From contig CAZNYF010000048.1 of NCBI GenBank assembly GCA_964577195.1, positions 1 through 17,323 of the forward strand: a DNA stretch of 17,323 nucleotides. The letters run 5' to 3'. Positions 1 to 7,127 of the stretch are shown here, piece by piece (positions within the stretch are counted from its first letter, which is position 1; the number at the start of each line of letters is the position of its first letter). Both the position numbers and the translations under genes were made by a program. The DNA comes from HyVt-560 sp964577195. Its GTDB lineage: Bacteria > Pseudomonadota > Gammaproteobacteria > UWMA-0217. The notes beneath the pieces were generated by a model, which had not been told where the DNA came from, did not search any database, and worked only from the letters and a program-made list of their open reading frames with translations.

Positions 1-208
1 TATAAAGTTAGTCTAGATTTGCAGCCTTGTCAGCTACAAATATAATGGTAGACCCCGTTGAACTCAGAGAACGGCGGACTAATTTGGATAAGTTTGTTTT
101 TGCCTGATGCATATTGACAAGCATGTAACCACTCCAAAAACTAAGTTAGCTAGAATGTTAGCTAAGCATTTGATAGAGGTCAAGTCCCAGTCTTATCCAA
201 GCTCAGGC

Positions 209-255
209 TTGACAAGCAGAGGATAACTTAATATGGTCATCTGCATGACCATATT
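209..255 (+). promoter_or_regulatory. Promoter and operator of the phd-like/vapC operon
   Basis: A TTGACA hexamer at 209-214 is followed after 17 bases by TATGGT at 232-237, a plausible sigma-70 promoter. A perfect inverted repeat with 11-base arms (AATATGGTCAT at 230-240, ATGACCATATT at 245-255, 4-base spacer) covers the -10 element and ends 11 bases before the antitoxin ATG. Phd/YefM antitoxins usually repress their own operons through such palindromes, so this is inferred to be the autoregulatory operator. Nothing recognisable lies in bases 1-208. Confidence 0.6.
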
Positions 256-266
256 GATCAGGCATC

Positions 267-500
267 ATGAAAACAGTCACCGTTGCAGAAACTAAAGCAC
301 ATTTGTCAGAAATATTGACTCAAATTGAGCAAGGTGAAAAAGTGACAATCACTCGGCGTGGTACCCCCATTGCTCAGATGACTTCTATATCAGCATCCAA
401 GCAGCCACTCTCTTCTCTCGCGCGGCACAGGCAAAGTCTGCCGCAATCTATCAGTCCCGGGACAAAAATCCTGAAAGAATTACGGGATGAGGGGCTTTGA
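267..500 (+). CDS. Phd/YefM-type antitoxin
   Basis: A 77-residue protein of the Phd/YefM antitoxin family. The N-terminal half has the family pattern: MKTVTVAETKAHLSEIL, then an acidic EQGEKVTITRRGTPIAQM segment forming the DNA-binding and dimerisation fold. The C-terminal part, about residues 45-77, is the variable, probably unstructured toxin-wrapping tail. The protein should neutralise the PIN-domain ribonuclease encoded next and repress the operon from the palindrome just upstream. The ATG is preceded by AGG at a suitable distance. Its TGA overlaps the TTG start of the toxin gene by four bases (TTGA), so the two are probably translationally coupled. Phd-type antitoxins are exchanged among toxin families; pairing with a PIN toxin is known and not anomalous. 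Confidence 0.88.
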   Translation: MKTVTVAETKAHLSEILTQIEQGEKVTITRRGTPIAQMTSISASKQPLSSLARHRQSLPQSISPGTKILKELRDEGL

Positions 501-931
501 AGGCCTATTTCGATACGAGTTTTTTAGTACCACTGCTGATCCCTGAGCAAAATAGCGGCCAAATAGAAATCCTCGTTCAGCAGATCTCAACGAATAGCGA
601 GCTGCTGGTAAGTCAGTGGACGCGCGTTGAAATGGTCAGTGTTTTTTCACGGTTGGTTCGGATGGGTGAGCTTGAACGAAATACCGCCAAAACTTGTGAC
701 AAAGCCTTTTCTCAAATGCTGGAAGAGAGTTTCAAAATAATAGTGCCAGAAACTCAGGATTTTGATCTTTGTCACCAATACCTCGCCCAGTTTGATAATA
801 GTTTAAGAGCTGGGGATGCGTTACATTTGGCTATCGCTACCAAGTATGGTGTAGATGCAATTTATACTCTGGATAAGGGTATGATAAAAGCTGGAAAATA
901 TTTGGGACTTCCAGTCTGTTCAGATAATTAG
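497..931 (+). CDS. vapC: VapC-like PIN-domain toxin ribonuclease
   Basis: A 144-residue PIN-domain protein, the normal length for VapC toxins, which are Mg-dependent endoribonucleases that cut tRNA or rRNA. The four acidic catalytic positions are visible: D6 (AYFDTSFLVPLL), E45 (RVEMVSVFSRL), D107 (LRAGDALHLAIA) and D126 (IYTLDKGM). The reading frame is intact, so the toxin is probably functional. The start is a TTG inside the last codons of the antitoxin gene; no other start would preserve the first PIN aspartate. The gene is the second in a two-gene operon under the promoter/operator at 209-255. The RNA target cannot be told from sequence. Confidence 0.9.
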   Translation: MKAYFDTSFLVPLLIPEQNSGQIEILVQQISTNSELLVSQWTRVEMVSVFSRLVRMGELERNTAKTCDKAFSQMLEESFKIIVPETQDFDLCHQYLAQFDNSLRAGDALHLAIATKYGVDAIYTLDKGMIKAGKYLGLPVCSDN

Positions 932-1061
932 GCGGCAGGAACAGGACAGCCATATTTTAACAGTAGAAGGTTGTGGGTATACATCATTCGTATGACTAAA
1001 CAGGCTTTTCTTAGACGATAACTACACAGATTTTGCAGTTCAGCGCCTGACGGCATTCTGT

Positions 1062-1346
1062 CTATAGAAAGTCATCCCAAGACCTGGATTGATGAAATAT
1101 GCGAAGTATCGAGATTGATTCCGAAGCCGGGAGAGAAATTAGAGTATAAGGAGTGCCTGAGACTACCAGCTCCCTTGTTGTGTGAATCCGACCTGCTTTG
1201 CCTAATAATGCATGCTCTGTTAATAAATTAGTTGTTGTGAGAATTTTAGCTGCAACGCTATTTGCAGCTTGAGGATTATCTTTAGCGATATAGGCTCGTA
1301 GTTCAACCAGATCAGCTATTGCATCCTCTTCCCATCTTATTTGCAT
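1062..1346 (-). CDS. RelE/ParE-superfamily toxin
   Basis: A 94-residue protein with the ParE/RelE plan: MQIRWEEDAIADLVELRAYI forms the first strand and helix, followed by a helix (NPQAANSVAAKIL), a G-R-xH-T-RELVVSGTPY strand region, and a C-terminal strand ending ILRIFHQSRSWDDF. That terminal pattern (L-R-I-x-H-x-x-R) is typical of ParE/RelE toxins. ParE members poison gyrase and RelE members cut mRNA on the ribosome; the choice is not decided here, although the sequence resembles the ParE side. The gene lies downstream of its RHH antitoxin and overlaps its end by 10 bases. The frame is intact. Confidence 0.88.
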   Translation of the reverse strand: MQIRWEEDAIADLVELRAYIAKDNPQAANSVAAKILTTTNLLTEHALLGKAGRIHTTRELVVSGTPYTLISLPASESISILRIFHQSRSWDDFL

Positions 1347-1606
1347 ATCGGCGGTTTTCCTTCTTCACCTGTTCCCCAACCATGTAACCATTCTGTTACA
1401 GAATCGTGGGTAGCAAACTTCGCTTCTCCATTTTGTAGCTTAGAAAGCGTTTTTTTAATCGCTTCAGCTTGCCAAGCTTCGTGCTGCACATATTGTTCTA
1501 CAGCATGCCCCATTAACCAGGCTCTTGATCTATCTGTGATTTTTGAGAGGCGATCAAGACTGGAAAGCACTTCTTCGTCTAAACGAATCGAAACAGTTTG
1601 ACTCAT
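1337..1606 (-). CDS. Ribbon-helix-helix (CopG/ParD-like) antitoxin
   Basis: An 89-residue protein beginning with a ribbon-helix-helix DNA-binding domain: MSQTVSIRLDEEVLSSLDRL as the beta strand and first helix, then a helix around DRSRAWLMGHAVEQYV. The tail from about residue 50 (EAWQAEAIKKTLSKL and onward) is the usual toxin-binding segment. It should neutralise the ParE-like toxin encoded downstream and repress the shared promoter as a dimer. GAGG lies upstream of the ATG at ribosome-binding distance. The promoter/operator at 1629-1669 lies immediately upstream. The pair points towards vapC, so the two toxin-antitoxin units converge. Confidence 0.88.
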   Translation of the reverse strand: MSQTVSIRLDEEVLSSLDRLSKITDRSRAWLMGHAVEQYVQHEAWQAEAIKKTLSKLQNGEAKFATHDSVTEWLHGWGTGEEGKPPICK

Positions 1607-1628
1607 AAGAACCTCATTGTAGTTGAAT

Positions 1629-1669
1629 GTTTACATTTAGATCATAGCAAGTATGCAAAAAATGTAAAC
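1629..1669 (-). promoter_or_regulatory. Promoter and operator of the RHH/ParE-like operon
   Basis: On the minus strand TTTACA (1663-1668) and TATGAT (1641-1646) are separated by 16 bases, a good sigma-70 promoter. Two perfect 10-base inverted arms, GTTTACATTT at 1629-1638 and AAATGTAAAC at 1660-1669, flank it: one covers the -35 element and the other lies just downstream of the -10. Their centres are 31 bases apart, about three helical turns, fitting RHH dimers bound on one DNA face. The operator role is inferred. Confidence 0.6.
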
Positions 1670-1809
1670 CTTCTAAAAAGAAAGAACAAAAATCTATAAT
1701 TTAACAACACAAGGCATATTCTACCGAATTGAATATCTCTTATGCGGATCTTGGTGCGTGGGATTTGAAGCTGAATCTGTCATATGGTCAACACTAAAAT
1801 ACAACTATG

Positions 1810-1857
1810 AGGCTGCCCTTGGGGGAGTTTTGCGTGTTTTGCGCCTTTGCGAGAGAA
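1810..1857 (-). repeat. Possible dispersed repeat (GCAAAG/GCAAAA-rich element)
   Basis: Read on the minus strand, this segment contains CGCAAAGGCGCAAAACACGC followed by a C-rich stretch. It resembles a dispersed intergenic repeat of bacterial genomes whose six-frame reading often gives RKGAKHAK. Only one copy lies in the window, so its repeat nature rests on recall rather than on the sequence. Nothing else was recognised between 1670 and 1891. Confidence 0.3.
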
Positions 1858-1891
1858 TAGAACCACCACAAACTTCTTTAAAACTAAAATA

Positions 1892-2587
1892 ATGCAATCA
1901 AGCACTCCGCGTTTCACTGTATTTTTATTCTGGCTGGCTTTTCTGGGGGTGCTGGTTTTTGCGCTGTTTATTGCCTGGGATAAAGGCTGGTTGATGATGG
2001 TATGGAGGTCTGATCTGAGTCGTTTATCTATCGTCATCAGTTTTTCTTTTGTTGTGGCGACGTTGTTTGCCGGGTGGAGGGCTTTTGATATTTCGAGAGA
2101 ACTGGAGTTTGTGGCATTGGTTCAAGATTCGAATCCTTCTGTTCCTGAGAGTATCGTTTTCTGGCATTTTAGTAACCTGAAGCAGAAAGCAAAATCTGGC
2201 ACGGTACTACTAGCCGGTGAGCAATCACTTTTGCTTGAGGCACTAGAGCCAAAAATATTTCGCGGTTTATCGGTGCTTTGGTTTACTGCCGATTTAATGA
2301 TCAAACTCGGATTGCTGGGAACGGTGATTGGGTTTATTTATATGCTTGGATCTGTAACCGGTATCGAGCAAATTGATATTAACAATGTGCAAAAATTGCT
2401 CGTTAGTATGAGTGCCGGAATGCGGGTTGCTCTGTTAACAACATTAAGTGGTTTGGTGGCTGGTATTCTGATTGCAGTGCAGCACCAAATTCTTGAGCAT
2501 GGCGCGAAACAATTATTTAGCCGCATTGTGGAAATATCCGAGACCCGTTTTTTGCCGGTATTAGTCAAAAAGTCTTTGGGGCAATAA
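1892..2587 (+). CDS. MotA/TolQ/ExbB-like proton-channel family protein
   Basis: A 231-residue inner-membrane protein with four predicted helices, about 8-28, 43-60, 132-155 and 176-197. The last two carry the signature of the MotA/TolQ/ExbB superfamily: LMIKLGLLGTVIGFIYMLGS, a short amphipathic stretch, then SAGMRVALLTTLSGLVAGI. The cytoplasmic loop between helices 2 and 3 is about 70 residues. There is no long cytoplasmic tail of the ZorA kind. I chose ATG 1892; an in-frame ATG at 1847 would add 15 polar residues before the first helix and lies in a repeat-like region. Four bases separate it from the ExbD-like gene, its expected partner in an ion-driven complex. It is too divergent to call tolQ, exbB or motA. 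Confidence 0.8.
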   Translation: MQSSTPRFTVFLFWLAFLGVLVFALFIAWDKGWLMMVWRSDLSRLSIVISFSFVVATLFAGWRAFDISRELEFVALVQDSNPSVPESIVFWHFSNLKQKAKSGTVLLAGEQSLLLEALEPKIFRGLSVLWFTADLMIKLGLLGTVIGFIYMLGSVTGIEQIDINNVQKLLVSMSAGMRVALLTTLSGLVAGILIAVQHQILEHGAKQLFSRIVEISETRFLPVLVKKSLGQ

Positions 2588-2591
2588 CGCT

Positions 2592-3209
2592 ATGCGCCGA
2601 AGATCAGCTTATCCCGGTTACAGCACAGACCCTTTTACGGATCTTTTATTCAATGCTTTGCTGGGGTTTACCTTTTTGTTTTTGATCGCGATTGTTTTTA
2701 TGAATCCGCAGCATCAACGTGAAGGTGCAAAATTAAAAGCTGAATATATTATTACTATCAATTGGCCGGAAACGCGTACCGATGACATTGATTTGTGGGT
2801 GCAGGATCCCACTGGAGAGGTCGTTTCTTATTTGCAAAGGGAGGTTGCCTGGATGCATCTTGATCGGGATGATCGAGGCGATATTAATGACAAGGTGATT
2901 ATTGAAGGCAAAGAGATTATTCATCCGTTAAATCAGGAGATTGTCACTTTGCGGGGTTTTGTGCCCGGTGAATACGTCGTCAATATTTACTATTACGAAG
3001 ATCGCTCACCAGGAGAATCAGTGCCAGTGAGTGTTAAAATCGAGCGGGTGAATCCGGTATTTAAACTGGTTTACGTCAATCAACTAGAACTCAAACAGGT
3101 GGATGATGAGCTGACAGCGACTCGATTCACGTTAAAAAATGACGGCGAGCTGGCGGATTTAAACCAGTTACCGGTGAGGTTGACGCCCTATAATTTGGAG
3201 CCTTCCTGA
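2592..3209 (+). CDS. ExbD/TolR-like single-span protein with periplasmic beta-rich domain
   Basis: A 205-residue protein with a short basic cytoplasmic tip (MRRR), one membrane helix at about 17-37 and a periplasmic C-terminal part. At the start of the helix stands DPFTDLLFNALLG: P14-F15-x-D17 lines up with the T-P-F-I-D motif of ExbD, where the Asp is the proton-carrying residue. This supports pairing with the MotA/TolQ/ExbB-like protein upstream. The periplasmic region is not a normal ExbD/TolR domain. It contains INWPETRTDDIDLWVQDPTG, a D-x-D-L-x-V-x-D-P-x-G pattern reminiscent of YfaP/DUF2135-like beta domains, and a later GEYVVNIYYYEDRSPGE segment. The assignment of that domain is inferred. 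The TGA overlaps the next ATG by one base (TGATG). Confidence 0.68.
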   Translation: MRRRSAYPGYSTDPFTDLLFNALLGFTFLFLIAIVFMNPQHQREGAKLKAEYIITINWPETRTDDIDLWVQDPTGEVVSYLQREVAWMHLDRDDRGDINDKVIIEGKEIIHPLNQEIVTLRGFVPGEYVVNIYYYEDRSPGESVPVSVKIERVNPVFKLVYVNQLELKQVDDELTATRFTLKNDGELADLNQLPVRLTPYNLEPS

Positions 3210-3694
3210 TGAGTTTGATCGGGTTGGCCGCCAGCTATGTGTTGCTTTGTTTGCTCGGCGTGCTGATTTTATTGCGCCTGAATTTCCCGTTATGGGTGAA
3301 ACTAGTAGTTATTTTGGCGATGAGTGGCGGCTATTTGCTGCATTACAGCACGCTGAAAAGTTTTCTCGGCTGGCCCAGTTTTGAGCCATTGCCAATGCAG
3401 TTCGAGATTCTGGCAACGGACATTCAGGAGCCATCTGCAACGCAGAACAGCAAGGGTGCGATTCATTTTTGGGTGAGATCGGCAACGCGCAGTGATGAGG
3501 CACCGAGAGCCTATCAACGCCCCTATAGCAAGTCGTTGCATCAAAAATCGGTTGAAATTAACCGCGCATTAAGATCAGGCAAACGACAATTTGGACGTCG
3601 CTCGGAAGATCCGTCTGGAAGTGGCGATGCGGGTGGGTTTCTCCTGCCTTCAAGGCAAGCATTGCCCACCAAAACGGAATCAAAGTCACAATAA
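3209..3694 (+). CDS. Two-helix inner-membrane protein of unknown function
   Basis: A 161-residue protein I do not recognise. Two hydrophobic helices at about 3-22 and 27-45 form a hairpin. A soluble part follows with IHFWVRSA and AYQRPYSKSLHQKSVEINRA, then a low-complexity basic and polar tail rich in G, S and R. The start overlaps the preceding stop as TGATG, so translation is probably coupled to the ExbD-like protein. Position and coupling suggest an accessory subunit of the same membrane complex. The kinase gene follows after 90 bases. No catalytic motif is visible. Confidence 0.7.
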   Translation: MSLIGLAASYVLLCLLGVLILLRLNFPLWVKLVVILAMSGGYLLHYSTLKSFLGWPSFEPLPMQFEILATDIQEPSATQNSKGAIHFWVRSATRSDEAPRAYQRPYSKSLHQKSVEINRALRSGKRQFGRRSEDPSGSGDAGGFLLPSRQALPTKTESKSQ

Positions 3695-3724
3695 TTTACA
3701 ATATTTGATCTCAGATTCTTTAAT
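3695..3724 (+). promoter_or_regulatory. Possible internal promoter before the kinase gene
   Basis: TTTACA at 3695-3700 and TTTAAT at 3719-3724 are separated by 18 bases. They lie in the 90-base gap between the two-helix membrane protein and the kinase gene, where the operon is otherwise tight. This could give the kinase separate expression. It is a match by eye only. Confidence 0.35.
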
Positions 3725-3784
3725 AGCCGTAGGATTTTGCTCATCAAACTATCCCATTCCTCTGGTTCCGGCTAAAATGCTGCG

Positions 3785-5863
3785 ATGGAGATACCCGGTT
3801 ATAAAATTCTCGGCACAGTAGGCCAGGGCGGCATGGCGCTAGTTTATGAGGCCATTCAAAAGTCATTACATCGCAAGGTGGCGCTTAAAGTGCTGTCGCC
3901 AGCGTTGGTGGCTGATCAGGACTTTTGTCAGCGCTTTTTAGAAGAAGGCAAAACTGTGGCGCGTTTGTCGCATCAAAATATCGTCACGATTTACGACATA
4001 GGCCATCATGACATGAACTATTTCATGTCGATGGAGTTCATCAATGGCGGCAATCTACGCACCCGCATCGAGAGCGGTATGGATGAGCGCGAGGTTGTGC
4101 AAGTTGCGCGGCAGATCGCCAGAGCACTGGGCTATGCGCACGATCACGGTTTTTTGCATCGCGATGTAAAACCCCACAATATTTTATTTCGTGAAGATGG
4201 CGTTGCTGTTCTGTCAGACTTTGGCATCGCAAAAAATCTTTCGGAAAATTCTGAGCTGACGCGTACCGGTAAGTCACTCGGCAGTCCGCTGTATATGAGT
4301 CCTGAGCAAATTCGTAATGAGTCACTGGATGTGCGCTCCGATTTGTACAGCCTCGGCGTGGTGATCTATCAAATGCTCACGGGCTATGCGCCGTATCTGG
4401 CATCTACCGCCGAATCGACAACTCGAATGCATCTCTCTTGTCCGGTACCGGATTTGCCTCAGGAGTTATCGAAGTTTCAGCCTTTGATTCGCAGATTACT
4501 TGCCAAACGTAGAAATAACCGCTTTTTGAATGCTTGGGAATTAATTGAATCATTGGATGGGATTGCCAATGGCGCAGGGGTGAATTATGACGCTCCGAGT
4601 GCCACTAGCCAGATAAAAAAGCAGCAAATCGAAAAAACCATTGCGATGGATGTGGAGCAAGTTGCAGTCACAGAAACACATTTTGAACCGGATCATCGTG
4701 GCGATAGTGAGATCACTCAGGAAATGGATGATTCTGCGGTGGCAGAAGCGTTACGCAATCCAGAAGAGTCGAAAATATTTGCAACCAGGGATGATGATGT
4801 CCGCGGTTTAGCTAGTACCACACAAGCGCAAACTACGAAAACCGGAAAGTTGCGTAGTGAAGTAACGCAGTCGCGAAAGTCGTCGCTAAAAATCGGACTT
4901 TTAGCGGCTTTGATACTTGCTGGTGTATTGATCTACCCGCAGTTGAGCAAGCATTTTGGTGAGAGTAGTGAAAACGTTGAAACTGCTGGAGACGAAGTCG
5001 CGTCGAGCAGTAATGAGATTGCCGATTTACCCATTTCCCAACCGAAAGATGTGCAAATTGCTTTTGGTAAGGGGGCAGTTTTCAATCAGCAATCGCAAAA
5101 AGAACAACCGCAAATCGCTGCACTCGATCCAACCCCTGTGACCGAGCCGATACCCTCTGCTTCTGTCGTGGATGAGCAACCTGCTCCAGAGCCGGTTTCT
5201 GCCACGGATGAAGCGGTGATTACCGTCGCTGCAGCCCCCGTGATTCTGCAAGAGAAACCCGTGTCTCAGCCAAAGGTAGCAGTAGTGTCAACGCTGGAGC
5301 CTGAAGCACCCGTTGTTGCCGCCAAACCAGTTGCAGAGTCACTTGATCCTCCTACGGCAACGATTGCTGCGCTCGCAGAAGAACCAACAATCGACATTTC
5401 CCCGCCGCCGACAGTAATCGCATTTGAATCGTTGCAAGACCCTGGTTTAGTGAAGGTCAATGGTGAGTTCTGGATCAGCCACGAACTGGAGAACATATTA
5501 CGCCGCAGCGGTCAGCGAATTTTCCGGCTGGGTGATGGCTCGCTGTCGATCTCATTGGAACAAAACCAGTTATTCCCTCCCAATGAAGATTATTTTATTA
5601 GTGGTGCCAGCGAGCAACTCGATCAGTTGTCGTATCTGCTGCGCAATTACTCAGGATTTACGGTGAATGTCAGCGCCAGCAGCAGTGGCTTTGGTGAACA
5701 ACAAATTCTCGATCTGGGGCAGCTCAGAGCACAGCGAGTTGCAGAATATTTACGTTTGCAAATGAATGATCCCGGGCGGCTTATTCTAGGTGAGTCTGCC
5801 AGCGGTTCAAATGTCGATGGGGGCAGTGTTGAGTTCCGACTGATACCTGTCCCTATTCTTTAA
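3785..5863 (+). CDS. Transmembrane Ser/Thr protein kinase with OmpA-like C-terminal domain
   Basis: A 692-residue Hanks-type kinase. The cytoplasmic kinase domain is complete at about 6-258: glycine loop GTVGQGGMALVYEA, ATP-binding K35 in VALKVL, catalytic loop HRDVKPHNIL (D127, N132), DFG at 145-147, activation segment ending YMSPEQ, and DVRSDLYSLGVVIYQMLTG. An acidic juxtamembrane region follows, then one membrane helix at about 367-385, a long Pro/Ala/Val-rich periplasmic linker (about 400-545), and a C-terminal domain at about 585-690. That domain follows the OmpA peptidoglycan-binding plan (SLSISLEQNQLFPP, then LGQLRAQRVAEYLRLQ) but lacks the usual GHTD segment. The ATG at 3785 puts the glycine loop at the normal distance from the start; no strong ribosome-binding site is visible. 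The channel-like genes upstream suggest it phosphorylates, or is controlled by, that complex. PknB-type PASTA repeats are absent. Confidence 0.92.
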   Translation: MEIPGYKILGTVGQGGMALVYEAIQKSLHRKVALKVLSPALVADQDFCQRFLEEGKTVARLSHQNIVTIYDIGHHDMNYFMSMEFINGGNLRTRIESGMDEREVVQVARQIARALGYAHDHGFLHRDVKPHNILFREDGVAVLSDFGIAKNLSENSELTRTGKSLGSPLYMSPEQIRNESLDVRSDLYSLGVVIYQMLTGYAPYLASTAESTTRMHLSCPVPDLPQELSKFQPLIRRLLAKRRNNRFLNAWELIESLDGIANGAGVNYDAPSATSQIKKQQIEKTIAMDVEQVAVTETHFEPDHRGDSEITQEMDDSAVAEALRNPEESKIFATRDDDVRGLASTTQAQTTKTGKLRSEVTQSRKSSLKIGLLAALILAGVLIYPQLSKHFGESSENVETAGDEVASSSNEIADLPISQPKDVQIAFGKGAVFNQQSQKEQPQIAALDPTPVTEPIPSASVVDEQPAPEPVSATDEAVITVAAAPVILQEKPVSQPKVAVVSTLEPEAPVVAAKPVAESLDPPTATIAALAEEPTIDISPPPTVIAFESLQDPGLVKVNGEFWISHELENILRRSGQRIFRLGDGSLSISLEQNQLFPPNEDYFISGASEQLDQLSYLLRNYSGFTVNVSASSSGFGEQQILDLGQLRAQRVAEYLRLQMNDPGRLILGESASGSNVDGGSVEFRLIPVPIL

Positions 5864-5906
5864 AAAGCGTTCTATCACAATTTAAGATAACTAATTACAG
5901 GGAATT

Positions 5907-6983
5907 ATGGACAAACTTCAGACCATGATCGCGCCACTGCTTGCCCAGTTTGAAGGCCAGCCTTATGTTCAGGCCGGTGTCATTGTGCTTGGGACATTCT
6001 TGTTAGCCAGAATTCTCGCGTGGCTGTTTGTGGTGCTGTTTAAGCGACTGACAGCGCGTACTGAAACTCAGCTGGATGATGAGCTGTTCGATAAACTCCG
6101 GACACCGTTGGTTTACTCTTTACTGATGCTGGGGCTCTCTTTTGCGGTGCGTTTACTACCCATCGGCGAAGACTTTCAGGGTAATTTGATCGGCATTCTT
6201 CGCACCATTGGCGTTGTTATCTGGATGTCATTTTTCATCAAGATTACCCGACTGCTGCTGACTCGGCGGGTCGATGGCGGAGCATCAGCACTACCCTTTA
6301 TTAAGACTGAAACTTTGCCGCTGTTCCGTAATATCGCGTTTATTCTGATCGTTGCCGCTGGTGTATATATGATCTTCAGCATCTGGGGCATCGATATGAC
6401 AGCGTGGATGGCGTCAGCCGGGATCCTCGGTATTGCTGTGGGTTTTGCCGCTAAAGATACGCTTGCCAACTTGTTCTCTGGCGTATTTATTCTGGCGGAT
6501 ATGCCCTACAAAATTGGAGATTACGTGGTACTGGATACGGGCGAACGTGGTGCCGTCACGCATATCGGTATTCGCAGCACCCGGATGCTGACGCGCGATG
6601 ATGTTGAGCTAACCATTCCCAATTCAATTATGGGGAACTCTAAAATCGTCAATCAATCAGGCGGGCCGTACGAAAAATTTCGCATTAGAATTCCAGTGGG
6701 CGTTGCCTACGGCTCTAATATTGAACATGTGCGTGGCTTGCTGATGAGTGTAGCCAAGGGCAATAACTCCGTTTGCAGCATTCCTGCGCCAAGGGTGAGA
6801 TTTCGCGCGCTGGGTGCATCGAGTCTGGATTTTGAACTGCTCAGCTGGGTCGATCAGCCGGTGATGCGCGGACGCGTGACGGATGAATTGCTGACGGGAA
6901 TCTATAATTTGTTAATGTCTGAAGGCGTTGAAATACCGTATTCCAAACAAGATATCTATATCAAGGAAATGCCAAATCGCTAA
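5907..6983 (+). CDS. MscS-family small-conductance mechanosensitive channel
   Basis: A 358-residue inner-membrane channel with predicted helices at about 21-45, 66-84, 95-117 and 138-160, then the glycine/alanine-rich pore helix and its continuation (ASAGILGIAVGFAAKDTLAN, LFSGVFILADMPYKIGD). The beta domain follows with GERGAVTHIGIRSTRM, DDVELTIPNS and the cytoplasmic alpha/beta part to residue 358. It is longer than E. coli MscS, with one or two extra N-terminal helices. Such channels open under membrane tension and release solutes during osmotic downshock. AGGGA lies just before the ATG. It starts 43 bases after the kinase stop with no visible terminator, so it may belong to the same transcript and could be a target or partner of the kinase; this is inference. 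Confidence 0.92.
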   Translation: MDKLQTMIAPLLAQFEGQPYVQAGVIVLGTFLLARILAWLFVVLFKRLTARTETQLDDELFDKLRTPLVYSLLMLGLSFAVRLLPIGEDFQGNLIGILRTIGVVIWMSFFIKITRLLLTRRVDGGASALPFIKTETLPLFRNIAFILIVAAGVYMIFSIWGIDMTAWMASAGILGIAVGFAAKDTLANLFSGVFILADMPYKIGDYVVLDTGERGAVTHIGIRSTRMLTRDDVELTIPNSIMGNSKIVNQSGGPYEKFRIRIPVGVAYGSNIEHVRGLLMSVAKGNNSVCSIPAPRVRFRALGASSLDFELLSWVDQPVMRGRVTDELLTGIYNLLMSEGVEIPYSKQDIYIKEMPNR

Positions 6984-7127
6984 AAGTTTACGTGGCTTCA
7001 ATGACGCCAATTTTCGGTTTTTGGGATAATCCAGCGAGGCTTCCTGCAAATTAAAACACCAACAAATGGAATTTTTAGAAAAAAATGTGATCCATAGAGG
7101 CATCTGGCATTAAATCACAGGAATACC

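Noticed and set aside
1341..1601. An 86-codon plus-strand open frame opposite the RHH antitoxin
   Set aside because: The minus strand has a clear RHH domain, promoter and ribosome-binding site; the plus-strand product has none.
3777..3821. ATG 3777 as the kinase start
   Set aside because: It is in another frame and leads into a short product; ATG 3785 gives the kinase.
1892..5863. A Zorya-type anti-phage system
   Set aside because: Zorya has ZorA with a long cytoplasmic tail, ZorB with its own OmpA domain, and ZorC/ZorD or ZorE effectors. Here the channel protein has no long tail, the OmpA-like domain is on a kinase, and no helicase or nuclease is present. Only the motor theme is shared.
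3785..5863. A type VI secretion PpkA-like kinase
   Set aside because: No Tss, Fha or PppA genes lie in the window, and the C-terminal domain is OmpA-like.
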